The notes: generated from the sequence alone by a model not told the origin. A stretch of DNA of 40,335 nucleotides from Baffinella frigidus (GCA_026770585.1 MU647038.1:2065-42399), one strand, 5' to 3'; shown: positions 30,296 to 39,826, counted from the first letter of the stretch. Numbers and translations are program-made.

Positions 30296-30945
30296 GTTAA
30301 ACCCTGAACCCTAAACCCTAAACCCTAAACCCTAAATATTACTAAACCCTAAACCCTAAACCCTAAACCATAAATGTTACTAAACCCTCAACCCTAAACC
30401 CTGAACCCTAAATGTTACGAAACCCTAACCCCTAAATCGTAAATCCCAAACTCTAAGCCCTAAACCCTAAGCCCTAAACCCTAAACCCTAAACCCTCAAC
30501 CCTCAACCCTAAGCCCTAAACCCTGAGCCCTAAATTCTAAACTCTAAACCCTAAACCCTAAACCCTAAACCCTAAACCTGAACAAGGTGTTACACCACCC
30601 GGTCCCAGTGCTTGCTCAACCCTAAACCCTAAACCCTAAATCCTGAACCCCACACCCTACACCCTACACCCTACACCCTAAACCCTAAACCCTAAACCCT
30701 AAACCCTAAACCCTAAGCCCTGAACCCTAACCACTCAAGAGAGAGCCCTTTTTAAATGTCAACACGGCCGCCTCAACCCTCAATCATAAACCCTAAACTT
30801 TAAACCCTACCCCCTACCCCCTACCCCTCTATCCCCTTATGGAGCTTATCTCCTACACTCTACACCCTAAACCCTAAACCCTAAACCCTAAACCCCAAAC
30901 CCCAAACCCTAAACCCTAAACCCGAACCCTAAACCTACTTCAACT
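30296..30945. repeat. CCCTAAA arrays
   Basis: C-rich on plus, with ACACCCT units at 30650-30680. Short non-repeat islands at 30588-30625 and 30720-30775 have no convincing frame. Confidence 0.9.
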
Positions 30946-31439
30946 AAACCCTTCACCTTTTCCTTTAGGTCCTTGAGGTTTTAATTTCGCCCAACATATG
31001 CCAACGACACGCCTTTTCGTAGAAAGGACTGCAGAGGAAGCATTTTTGCTTTGGGATCGCGTGGAGCTCTCCAGTGCAGAGGCTCGTGAAGAGGGGATAG
31101 AGGGTTGGTTCTCTTGGGGTGCTTGAGTTGATCCATAGGACCGCGCTCGCCCACACACCGAACCACAGTGTTACCTTTAGGTCCTTTAGGTTTTAAATGC
31201 TCCCAACATAGCCCAACGCCACGCCCTTCCGTAGAAAGGACTGCAGAGAAAGCATTTTTCGCCGGAACACCTTATTTAGGTGAGAGAGAGACTTTTATTG
31301 AACTTATGACGTCGGACCGTAAACTTAAGGCGTCCAGAGAGGGCTCGAAATTAAAAACCTAAAGGACCTAAAGGACGAACTAAGACCAGTAAATGCTTCT
31401 TAATTAAATGACCTAAAGACCTAAATGTACAACCGAGTC

Positions 31440-31805
31440 TACCTACCTTAGCGTCGGAGGTACTCGCTTCACGGCTTTGCTTGCCATCACTAACTCAAAC
31501 TCAACGATCTCCAACTCAGTGGGAGGGTCCCCGGTGTGGGCACCGAGCGAGAGAGAATTGAGACCAAGCTAGAGGTGGCGAGGCAGCGTCGGAAAGAGAG
31601 TCATCCTACGCTCTAGCGTCTCAGTGGTCCTAAGCCGGCAACCTATCGCTCTAGCGTCACGACTGTCCTACTCTCAACGTCCCCGCACTTCGGTGTCGTC
31701 GCCACTATCCTACTCAGCGTCACATTGCTCCAGCGTCCCACTTTTCCTACTCGGCGTCCGAGAACTTCTCAGCTTTCCTACCTAGCGTCTTTGTGAGCGA
31801 CGGCC
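31440..31805. repeat. Degenerate CCTACTCAGCGTC repeats upstream of gene 2
   Basis: About ten units around (C/T)TAGCGTC or CAGCGTC with TCCTAC spacers, 25-40 bp apart. They lie 400-750 bp upstream of the proposed gene 2 start and could be promoter or leader sequence; no direct evidence. 29886-30225 and 31263-31440 hold nothing I can support. Confidence 0.5.
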
Positions 31806-31850
31806 GCCCGGCCACGCGCCTCCGACCTGCACAACCTGCGCGGACACACA

Positions 31851-32142
31851 CTATGTCTCGCAGGGGTTGGTGCGGACACGGAGGTAGACGGGCGAAAGGG
31901 AGGCAGGGTCGCGGACGGCGACCCTGGGGGAGGTGAAGGAGCGGAGGGTCCCTAGGAAGGTGGAGTCACGCCCGCTGCCGCGGGCAGCACCGGCCACCCA
32001 GGCCGCGATGGTGAGGCGGGCCCGGAGGCGGGAGAAAGAGACGTTAGCGGGGGCAAGGTCCGAGGAGGCAAGAATGGGACGGGAGGGGATGTCGCAGGAG
32101 GTCTGCTGGGTGCGGCGGTCCAGGAGGTAGAGCAGGCCCTTT
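31851..32142 (-). CDS. Unrecognised open frame without ATG, ending in stop
   Basis: After a possible acceptor GACCAG|A at 32143, 96 codons stay open to TAG at 31853-31851. It reads LLYLLDRRTQQTSCDIPSRP, ASSDLAPANVSFSRLRARL, TIAAWVAGAARGSGRDSTFL and ending LRVRTNPCET. Amino-acid composition looks natural, but the stretch is GC-rich, lies just upstream of and antisense to the gene 2 start, and has no upstream partner I can see. It may be a terminal exon, a transposon fragment or chance. Confidence 0.3.
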
Positions 32143-32192
32143 CTGGTCTCTGGTCAAATCCAGATTCCCAAAAAAAAAAAAGGATCTGGACC

Positions 32193-32626
32193 ATGCGGCT
32201 GGACCCAGGCTCTCGCCGCGGCCTTGTGCAGACGCTCCTTCTCTCGAGCGTGGTGGTGGCATGCGGCAGTGGACATCCCCGGCACGGGGCCTCCCCATTG
32301 CCGTTATGCTTTTCCTCCCTTGGGGCGGGCTCGATGTCGAGGGTTGGGGCTCCTCCCCGGCCTCTCTGTAGCTGGGCAACAAGGACCCCTCCGGTGACCG
32401 CTGGATACCGCCAGGGAGACGCTTCAGAATACCTGGTGCGCTATAGCGCGCGCAGCCGCGTTGGTCTGGCGCGGCGGGGAGGAGCGCTTGTCCTGGCAGC
32501 GTCGGCGGGGAGCACAGGGGCAGCGCAGGTGGAGGCGGCGGCTCTTCTATTGAAGTTCGACTTGGACCAGCAGAAAGCCGCGAGGGAGGGAGGAGAAGGT
32601 CTCGGGGGCGGCACCACAGCCACCAA
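32193..32626 (+). CDS. Gene 2 exon 1: candidate presequence
   Basis: ATG at 32193. Residues 11-24 (LVQTLLLSSVVVAC) look like a signal peptide core. Residues 25-90 are rich in R, S, P and A. Around residues 92-112, LARRGGALVLAASAGSTGAA resembles a twin-arginine thylakoid signal ending A-A-Q. Donor ACCAA|GTGCGT at 32627 gives phase 2, matching exon 2. No F follows the first predicted cleavage site, unlike gene 1. The region is GC-rich and the minus strand is also open (32649-32044), so strand and start are uncertain. A foldback element (family A) begins 20 bases after the donor. Confidence 0.45.
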
Positions 32627-35600
32627 GTGCGTGCCCTGGACCCCCCCACACAGCGGGCTACGAAGGGATTTTCGGTCCATTTCGGGCCGAGTTTCTGTTA
32701 CCTTTTCCGTAGGAACCCCCCTTTGTCCCTACGGGGTCCTGTGTCTTATCGCTTTGGGGTTGTTCACGAAATCCCTTGGAAGGCGGCCGTTTGGCCGCAG
32801 GAACTTCCTCCAGCTCTTGGCATCCTCCCCAAATCATAAAATAATAAAAATATGTCTCTGCTAGTTTCAGCTCTGCACTGAGTTTGAACCCTCCCATACA
32901 CATTCTAGCTATGAATCGCTCGGGTAAGCAGAATATTCTCATGGTGACAAGCTCGGTCAGTGGAATCCGTCAACTTTGGAGCGAAACAGAGCCCGGGCTC
33001 GCCCGGGCTCTGAGACTGACAGACTGCAGTCTGTCAGACTCAGTCTGTCAGAATCAGACTGCGACAGAGGTAGACCTTCGGGATGATTTCATCCCGGCGA
33101 GTATTTCTGAGAAACACGATTTCGGGGATCTCCGATTCGATTTGCAACGAAAATTACTACACGGACGTGACTGAAAATGTCCGGTGTGTAGTAATTTTCG
33201 TTGCCAGGATCGTATTTCTCAGAAATACTACCCAGGATGAGATTCCGCTGGCTCTGGATGTGAAGCATATCCTCGCGATCCTCGCTCCTCGCTCCTCTTT
33301 ATTGTTCAGGAATTAGGGGTTCGGGTTAGGGTTAGGGTTGAGTGAATGTCTAATGACCAGGCGTAAGAGTGGGAGGCAATGGTGGTCTGAGGTGCCTTGA
33401 TGTGTTTCGGGGCGAGCCGGACTCCGGCTCACTCCAGTACACACCAAGGCGATTGAAAGGGACATGTGTTCCCAGCTGCGACTGTTGCTGGAAGGGTGGA
33501 CGCCCTGCCACTTGAAAGCCACCGGTGCCTTTCTCTCCCGGATTTCCGGGAGAGATTCTGAGTTGATCCGTATTGAGTTGCAATTTGTACAGGAATCGTT
33601 TGTATGGACCGATTACTGAAGGCACCTGTGGCTGCTGGTGTGTCAATGTTTCAAACCTCGCTTCCCCCCCTGCTAAGTGGCTTACACCACCTCCCAAATC
33701 ACGGCATTTCTTAAGGTGCTCCCCGTATGCAACACTCCCTCTCGGACACGAACAGTGTATCCAGCACTTCTGTTCGGACGCGATCAGTGTATTCAACACT
33801 TCCTCTAGTGTATGCAACACCGGCGAGCAGCCAGGGGGGGGGCTGGAGGGGCTTGCAATGGCTACCTGGAAATGCAGTCAACCATTTCCACGCCTAGCAA
33901 AGTTGACAGACGGTAAAGTTGTCAGATGCCTAGCAAAGTTGGCAGACAGTAGGGTGGTATGGATCCCATATATTCCCTCCCCGAGTCCCGACCCGTCCAC
34001 CAACCACCAGAAGAGAACCAAATCGAAGACTGGAAAAAGTTGATTTCCCCTGCAGACTAAACTCTCAGGGTTTAGTCTGCAGGGGAAATGAACGTTTGCT
34101 GTGGTTGACTTTTGGTGGGTGGTGGGTGCGGTGACCCTGTATCGGCAGGCGCGGTTCGGCATACGCAGAACCGCGCAGGCTTCCCGCCAAGTCACCCGTG
34201 CTCTCATTCCCTACGGGTGGACGTCCTGATCATAGGTAAAGCCTGATCCCAGTATCGGCAGGTGCGGGGTATGCAGATCGCGCGAAGCGGTCAACGGCCT
34301 CTACCTTACTACAGTCCCGTACTTGTGAGGTGTGAGAACCGGGTCCTGGATGGGCCCGCCTCAGGAGAAAAGGGCTCCAAGGTTGGGCGGGGCTGCGCGA
34401 GGCTCTCAACGACCTCTACCTTACTCCACCTCCTTTCTCACTGTCCGAATGTCTGACCCTACACCCTGTATCGACAGGTGGGGGGCGGCGTATGCAGATC
34501 GCGCGGGGCTGCGTGAGGCTGTGCTCACCCTCGCTGCGCCCTCCACGCGGGTACTTACTCCGCCACCCGAAACCCGAAACCCGAAACCTGAAACCTGAAA
34601 CCCGAATCCCGAAACCCGAAACCCGAAGCTCGAACCCCTAGTCGCTAGACCCTAAGCCTGGAACCCTCGGTGCGCCATCTAAGCGGGTACTCCCCACCAA
34701 CCGCCACTCTAAAACCTAATCCGGAAGCCCGAAGCCCCGATTGCTAAAACTTAAAACCTGAACCCTTGTGGCTCTCTCCTGAATTCCGCAAGTCTATGCT
34801 AGCGTCATGCTACTATGCTAGCCTCGGTTTGGTGGCGGCAACCTGTCGCCTGCAGACCGCTTTGGGTTAAGGGTTTAGGGTTTAGGGTTTAGGGTTTAGG
34901 GTTTAGGGTTTAGGGTTTAGGGTTTAGGGTTTAGGGTTTAGGGTTTAGGGGCTGCGCGTACCATCGTCGTGCCCGCCACGTGCTGGATCGAAACCTGAAA
35001 CCCGAAACCCGAAACCCGAAACCCGAAACCCGAAACCCGAAACCCGAAACCCTGCAAACCCAGCACCCAGACCCCTAACCCCAATACCTCAACCCTACGT
35101 CCTGAACCCTCGCCGCTCCCCCCACTCGGGTACTAACCGCCAAATAAACCTGAACCCCTAAACCGTACACACTGAACTCTAAACCCTAATCCCCACACTC
35201 TCGCTCTTTCGTCGTTATTGTTGAAGTGCTCGAAGCGTTTCTCGTTGTGGGCGCTAAACCCTAAACCCTACGCCCAAAACCCTAAACCCCAAACCCTAAA
35301 CCCTAAACCATGACCCCTCAACCCTCAACCCTAAACCTTAAACCCCGAACCCTAAACCCCAAACCCTCAACCCTCAACCCTGAACCTTACACCCTAACCC
35401 CTAACCCCTAAACCCTAAACCCGCAGGTAATGCTGGGCTCCTCGCAGTCTGAAATAATCACTTAATTTGAAAATAATTCGACAATGGTTCAACCTTTTGT
35501 TCAGATGTCGAGTCACTCAAACGCTCGTCCGAATCGACACGGTGGTGCCACGGAGACACACGACAAAATTGGCATGCAGCAGGGACACGTAAACAACTAT

Positions 35601-38600
35601 CAATCAAGTCATGGAAATGGTACGGGGATATGGGTTTCCCCGAACCCCGAAGCCTAACCCCCGATTCAGCAGTTAATTCTGGGGTTCTGCGTTTTGCGTG
35701 GGGGCCCTCAACGCTAAACCCTAAACCCCAAACCCTGGACCCTAATCCCTAAAGCCTGAACCCGCAGGTGATGTTAGGCTTCTGCGGGGACGACGCGTCA
35801 CAGACGGTCGAGACACTCACGGCCTGGATCTCTGCCGGAAGACGAATATTTTGCATTTGTTTCGCGCAGGTAATTCTAAGCTCCTGCGCCCAGAACACAT
35901 GCAGGTGGTATGGGAATGAAATGCAAAATCCACGTCTCTTTCGCTTAGGTATTCTCGAGTTTGGCAGGTAATGCCAAATGCTCTCTCTCTCGTCGTCATC
36001 GTTGAAGTTCTCTAAGCGTTTTGCGTGGGGACCCTAAGCCGTAGAACCTTGACCCGGAACCTGCAGGTCATGCTTGGCTTCTGCGGGGACGACGCGTCAC
36101 AGGCGGTCGAAGCACTCAAGGCCTGGATCACTGCGCTCGCCCTCCCGCGTGGGATGTCATTTCCCGAACCCCGAAACCCCCTCCGCTCCTGTTCCGCCCC
36201 AAAGTTGACACCGCTCCAAAGTTGACAGGGTCCAGGTCAGCCGCGCGGGTTGTGCGTTTCCGAACCCCCAACCCCCAACCCCCAACCCCCAACCCCCAAC
36301 CCCCAACCCCCAACCCCCAACCCCCAACCCCCAACCCCCAACCCCCAACCCCCAACCCCCAACCCCCAACCCCCAACCCCCAACCCCCAACCCCCAACCC
36401 CCAACCCCCAACCCCCAACCCCCAACCCCCAACCCCCAACCCCCAACCCCCAACCCCCCTCCGCTCCCTTTCCGCTCCAAAGTTGACGGGGTCCAGCCAC
36501 CAGTCCTTGGAGGTGGCCCAGATAGTGCTCTGGAGCATTTTTGTTTTACCTTGGATCGGGGTCAGATCCGACCCCGACCCAAGGTCAACTCGAAGAACTT
36601 TCGGGGCACTATGTGAGGCACTTGGGATGGCTGGTGGAGGTCAGCCGCGCGGGATGTGAGTTCCTAGCCCTCTCACTCAGTCTCGTTTGTTCTCGCCAGT
36701 TTGGTGAACTTGGGCTCGTTTTTGCTCCAAAGTTGACCCTGCTGTACCACGAACCCAGCCTGTCAACCTGAGAAAAGTCTCTCTGCCCTCTCTTCCTGCA
36801 CTGGAAATCCCACGGGGGATGTGAGTTCCTAGCCTTTGACTCACTAGCTCTGTCTCAGTGTATTTGGTCTCGCCAGGTTGGTGAGACCGGGCTCGTTTCC
36901 GCTCCAAAGTTGACGGGTTTGTACCACACACCCAGCCTGTCGACTTAAGAAAGGTCAGCCAAACCGACTGATGGAGAGCTAGGCTCAGTCTGATTTGGTC
37001 TCGCCAGTTTGGTGAGCCCGGGATCTTTTCACTCTTTCGCCATCGTTCCTTTCTTGGCCACCAGATGTGAAAACCGCTCTCTCCCTAAATGCCTCCCCCC
37101 TCCTCCTTCTCCCACCAGCCCTCAGAGTGGGATCAAATCGCCCTTTTCAATCCCCTTGATTCGTACTGGAGCTCGTCGGAATCCGGCGACCCGTGGTACA
37201 AATCAGGGGACTCGAAAAGGACGATTTGGTTCCACTCTTATCTGTGGCAACCTCTTTTTCTTTCGTTTCCTGGCAACGAAAATTACTACACAAATGCTTA
37301 AATATTACTAGTAAGAACAAATTGTGTACTAATTTTCGTTGCCAGGAAATGAAAGAAAAATAAGTTTCCCCGGATAAACACTGAGGGCTGGTGGTCTCGC
37401 TGCAGGTTGCAAATTTGGGGCAATTAAACCAACGGACTTTAGGCGAGGGCCCGGCTCCGGGCGAGGGGACGGATCTCCGAATTTCGAGGTATAAATTATG
37501 TCTCGAAAAATCGCAGGTTGCACGGGATGGATAAGGAAGGTGTGCCGATCGACATGTCAATTTTCGGCGCCGTGTACATTAAGTACTCCAGCACCGGCGC
37601 TGAGGTCCCGTACGCCTGTTGACTACCGCTATCGAGGCAACACGGGGTTCATTTAAAAGCCAGGACCGGAAATCCGGTCCCAACTTTTTCATTAAAAAGC
37701 CCCTTTCCCTTAGAATTCAGGTGAAAGTTTTTTAAATTCTTTAAAATTGAATCACGTCCTCGCTCGGCAGCGGTCCGAGGATTTTCTGGTAATGAACGTG
37801 CCTGATTTAGGTACCGTCTCGGTACAAATCCGGTCAGTTTTAGTCAACTGTCGTGGGGCAGGCGTCCACTTTCGGTTCCGTGCAATTTTAAGTATTCAGG
37901 ACGTGCAATTTAAGTGTTCAGGCCACGTCACCCCCCCCCCCAGCCCTCCCACTTCAAATATCAACCTCGCCACAATCTAAGGTGGAAACTCTTTTAATTT
38001 AAAAAACTGGATTTCAATGAAAATTACCACACGTTTTCTTCAATATTACTAGTTAAGATCGTTCTCTATAGCAAATTTCATTGCCGAAGTTGTTTTAATT
38101 GAAAGATTTTCCATGTGATTTCGCACTGCTCAACAACGACACCGCCAACAGCCCATCCTCTCCACATCACTCACCGGGGCCTTCCTCTCGCACCCCTCCT
38201 TACCCACCAGCCCTCCGAGGTGGCTCAAATAGCGGTCTGGAACAAAAATGCCCAAAGTTGATTTTGTCCCAATGTTGCGACTTCTCAAGTCGTAGACACC
38301 CCAGATCTGGGTTGTCTACAATGTAAAATGGCTCCAACTCCAGACCACAATTTGAGCCACCTCCCAGGGCTGGTGGACTCACAGCAGCCTTTTGCCATGC
38401 AGGTCTTTGGCCCTGGCGACGCGAACCTCAACGGCACGCAACCCCTCCCCCGACCCAAAACCCAAAACCCAAAACCCAAACCCCAAGCCCCAAAACCCAA
38501 AACCCGAACCCCAATCCCCAAACCCCAAACCCCAAACCCAAAACCCCCAAACCCAAACCAGGGAAGTTCCAGGGCTCCCCCCAAAACCCCACACCCCAAA

Positions 38601-39826
38601 CCCCAACCCCCCAACCCCCAACCCCAAACCCCCAAACCAGGGTACGACGGGGCCTTCCGGGGGGTCTACTTCAACCCCCAGCTCCCAGACGGAGAGTTCC
38701 GGCAATACGCGGTGACTCCCCACGACGCTTCACTGAAACGGCCATGTTTTTTTGAACCAGGACGGTACCTGCACAGGGCATGTTTTGAACCAGGAAAAAA
38801 TGAGGTTAGTCAACAGTCGTGGGACTTGACAACGTGTGGCGTGCCAATGCCCTCTGTTCGTCCCTGACCAACCCATATCGCTGGAGTGCTGCGAGGCCGA
38901 GGAACACGCAAGGCAGTCACGACCGACCGTCTGGCTTCGGCGTCCGCGTGACCGGTCACGTGGGCGTTCACGAGCCTGCCGGCGGGGCTGTTCCAACAGA
39001 GGGCAATGACCTCTGTTCGTCCCTGACCAACCCATAGCCTCCATGGGGGGGGGGGCAGGGCGTCCGTGTTGGTACTAATTAATGTCTCGCACCTTTCGAT
39101 CTGGCACACTCTTTGGCCAACGTCGACAGTTGAGAAGCAGCACCGTCAATTCCGCCATCCCCTCATGGTTGAGACAGACGCCGTAGTGCCTCGAGCTAAT
39201 CCGGGGGGGTGTTTCAATTAAAAGAGAATGGATCCCTATGTGTTCATAGGAGTTGGACGAAGATTAATCAGGGCCCTAAGTAAATTTAATTAGGGCAGAA
39301 TCCGGTTTGATAGTCCATTTCATTTTAAATTCAACACGTTCCCGGATGAGAACCTCCGCAGGGTCGGGCAGTCGTCCGCTGCAGAGAGCGGCGCCTCTGC
39401 TGCCGCAAGGGGGGCTGGCTCCTGCGGAACCGTCCTTGAAGATGTAAACGTCAACTGGGCGACAACTTTAGGTGTTGTCTTTACAGATCCGAAAACCGCT
39501 CTACCCGTTCGTAAACCATTTTTTTTGGCGGTTAGATGCTAGTCTTACAAGGCCTTCACAGAAGGGAATACATGGTGGCCATGCTGGCTTCGATCCGTAA
39601 TAAACGATTTCCTCTCTCCACCTCCCCCCGGCAGGTCCTTCCTCTGGACCTCTTCGCTTTACAAACCGCCGAATCGAGCCTCGAGGGCTCGCAACCTGTC
39701 CCTTCAGCCTCGCAACTTGACGTTGCCGCAAACGAGAGCCTCAAGAGGGAACTCGAACTCTTCCTTGCATCCGTACGTTCCCGCCCTCTCAAACAGTTGG
39801 CTAGTTTCATGTGGAAACTCGTTTAA
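32193..39826 (+). CDS. Gene 2: seven-exon gene, probable targeted protein of unknown family
   Basis: Exons: 32193-32626, 34478-34550, 36067-36155, 37517-37604, 38403-38433, 38641-38711 and 39635-39826. They total 978 nt, 325 residues plus stop, with matching phases at all six joins (2, 0, 2, 0, 1, 0). Characteristic peptides after the presequence: WGAAYADRAGLREAVLTLA, VMLGFCGDDASQAVEALKAW, GMDKEGVPIDMSIFGAVYI, VFGPGDANLN, YDGAFRGVYFNPQLPDGEF and LPLDLFALQTAESSLEG. I do not recognise the family. The conserved look and the presequence suggest a plastid protein (inference). Exon 5's donor is GC (AACG|GCACGC). Introns hold C-rich telomere-like arrays and several foldback elements. Stop TAA at 39824-39826 lies within the start of a hairpin element. 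Confidence 0.62.
32646..32794 (+). mobile_element. Foldback element family A, copy 6
   Basis: CCACACAGCGGGCTACGAAG at the left; right end CTTGGAAGGCGGCCGTTTGG is degraded. Contains TCCGTAGGAACCCCCCTTTG. Begins 20 bases after the proposed donor of gene 2 exon 1. Confidence 0.65.
33079..33250. mobile_element. Family E element with nested inverted repeats
   Basis: Inner arms 33144-33162 and 33186-33204 are perfect 19-mers (GCAACGAAAATTACTACAC). Outer arms around GAGTATTTCTGAGAAACACG (33098) and CGTATTTCTCAGAAATACT (33211) match with one mismatch. Lies in the gene 2 intron between exons 1 and 2. Confidence 0.75.
33999..34126. mobile_element. Foldback element family D, copy 3, with perfect internal hairpin
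   Basis: Ends CCACCAACCACCAGAAGAG and TTTTGGTGGGTGGTGGG. Inside, 34043-34062 and 34070-34089 are a perfect 20-bp inverted repeat (ATTTCCCCTGCAGACTAAAC) with a 7-base loop. Confidence 0.65.
34478..34550 (+). CDS. Gene 2 exon 2
   Basis: Acceptor ATCGACAG|G, then codons for WGAAYADRAGLREAVLTLA and the ending APSTR, then donor CGCGG|GTACTT. Phase 2 in, phase 0 out. Related, degraded copies lie at 34130-34170 and 34253-34310 (acceptor side plus exon start), 34385-34436 (middle, with a different continuation), and 34668-34705 and 35105-35135 (exon end plus GTACT donor). Confidence 0.6.
34860..35425. repeat. Telomere-like blocks in gene 2 introns
   Basis: TTTAGGG at 34867-34950 (G-rich on plus), then CCGAAAC units at 34990-35055 and CCCTAAA/CCCTCAA at 35260-35425 (C-rich). 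Islands at 35185-35255 and 35985-36025 are copies of each other (CGTTGAAGT...TAAGCGTTTT) with no clear splice sites. Confidence 0.85.
36067..36155 (+). CDS. Gene 2 exon 3
   Basis: Acceptor CCTGCAG|GTC and donor GGGAT|GTCATT frame 29 codons: VMLGFCGDDASQAVEALKAW then ITALALPRG. A near-identical copy of the first 23 codons at 35768-35840 differs mainly at third positions in this frame (GTG/GTC, GAG/GAA, GCC/GCG), which supports coding on the plus strand. That copy lacks a usable donor. Copies of the exon end with its donor lie at 36244-36262, 36645-36663 and 36806-36826, two of them with a consensus GTGAGT. Confidence 0.65.
36263..36458. repeat. Perfect AACCCCC array (about 28 units)
   Basis: Uniform 7-bp units with no interruptions, unlike every other telomere-like block here. 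Six-frame translations give PPTPNPQ and GGWGLGV repeats, which are not genes. In the gene 2 intron between exons 3 and 4. Confidence 0.97.
36494..36640. mobile_element. Foldback element family D, copy 4
   Basis: CCAGCCACCAGTCCTTGGAG on the left; right end GGGATGGCTGGTGGAGG. The centre is a palindrome (CCTTGGATCGGGGTC...GACCCCGACCCAAGG). In the gene 2 intron between exons 3 and 4. Confidence 0.55.
36663..37025 (-). repeat. Three copies of dispersed repeat family B
   Basis: Unit of about 110 bp: CTCAGTCTGATTTGGTCTCG, CCAG(G/T)TTGGTGAG, CCGGGCTCGTTTCCGCTCCA, AAGTTGAC, TTTGTACCACACACCCAGCC and TGTCGACTTAAGAAA. Copies at 36663-36775, 36826-36955 and 36970-37025. Others, in the opposite orientation, are at 1540-1630, 22212-22262, 24794-24905, 26644-26752 and 32960-33062. 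Confidence 0.7.
37112..37394. mobile_element. Family D element carrying a family E hairpin inside
   Basis: Ends CCACCAGCCCTCAGAG and CACTGAGGGCTGGTGG. Inside at 37269-37349 is a family E hairpin (CTGGCAACGAAAATTACTAC and its complement around AATATTACTAGTAA). The reading frame across the left half is open but I regard it as element sequence. Confidence 0.65.
37517..37604 (+). CDS. Gene 2 exon 4
   Basis: Acceptor AATCGCAG|G and donor GCTGAG|GTCCCG frame GMDKEGVPIDMSIFGAVYI and YSSTGAE. Phase 2 in, phase 0 out. The exon lies in otherwise unique, non-telomeric sequence just downstream of a family D foldback element, and I see no copies of it nearby. Confidence 0.68.
37984..38110. mobile_element. 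Family E element
   Basis: Left GTGGAAACTCTTTTAATTT; TTCAATGAAAATTACCACAC pairs loosely with ATAGCAAATTTCATTGCC around a core ATATTACTAGTT. In the gene 2 intron between exons 4 and 5. Confidence 0.65.
38204..38376. mobile_element. Family D element with 38-bp terminal inverted repeats
   Basis: Left arm 38204-38241 (CCACCAGCCCTCCGAGGTGG...), right arm 38339-38376, about 32 of 38 positions paired. The centre contains a second palindrome (GTAGACACCCCAGATC / GATCTGGGTTGTCTAC). It ends 26 bases before the acceptor of gene 2 exon 5. Confidence 0.78.
38403..38711 (+). CDS. Gene 2 exons 5 and 6 flanking a 207-bp C-rich intron
   Basis: Exon 5 is 38403-38433 (acceptor CCATGCAG; VFGPGDANLN plus one base; donor GCACGC). 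Exon 6 is 38641-38711 (acceptor AAACCAG; YDGAFRGVYFNPQLPDGEF, RQYA; donor GTGACT). The intron between them is CCCAAAACC/CCCCAAA repeat on the sense strand and is the cleanest example of a telomere-like intron here: the donor sits one codon from the repeat and the acceptor is AAACCAG. The GC donor is required for phase 1. Confidence 0.65.
38434..38640. repeat. CCCAAAA/CCCCAAA intron repeat
   Basis: Fills the gene 2 intron between exons 5 and 6, with an interruption AGGGAAGTTCCAGGGCTC at 38559-38577. C-rich on the sense strand. Confidence 0.9.
39635..39826 (+). CDS. Gene 2 terminal exon with stop
   Basis: Pyrimidine-rich acceptor (CCCCCCGGCAG) followed by 63 codons and TAA. It begins LPLDLFALQTAESSLEG, continues through ANESLKRELELFLASV and ends FMWKLV-stop. 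The last codons (GTGGAAACTCGTTTAA) are the left end of a family E hairpin element, so the present C-terminus may have been supplied by the element. The frame also extends upstream to an ATG at 39536, so a longer exon or separate small ORF is possible. Confidence 0.6.
   Translation, partial: VLPLDLFALQTAESSLEGSQPVPSASQLDVAANESLKRELELFLASVRSRPLKQLASFMWKLV

Noticed and set aside
32044-32649. 201-codon minus-strand ORF opposite gene 2 exon 1
   Set aside because: Proline/arginine-rich shadow in GC-rich DNA; the plus frame has a signal-like start and a donor matching exon 2's phase. Not excluded completely.
33720-33835. CRISPR-like spaced repeats (CAGTGTATNCAACACTTC)
   Set aside because: Only three degenerate tandem units without unique spacers, in a eukaryotic context.
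35185-35255. Extra exon of gene 2 (plus) or an opposite-strand exon reading KRFEHFNNNDE
   Set aside because: Exons 2 and 3 join in phase 0 without it and no acceptor precedes it; third-position differences with its copy at 35985 do not clearly favour either strand.
36128-36659. Long open frames (136, 107, 145 and 87 codons) on both strands rich in GGWGLGV or PPTPNPQ
   Set aside because: They are translations of the uniform AACCCCC array, open in all frames because the unit has no stop.
37009-37311. 100- and 70-codon plus-strand ORFs with a plausible look
   Set aside because: Lie inside a family D foldback element with a family E hairpin; gene 2 joins in phase without them.
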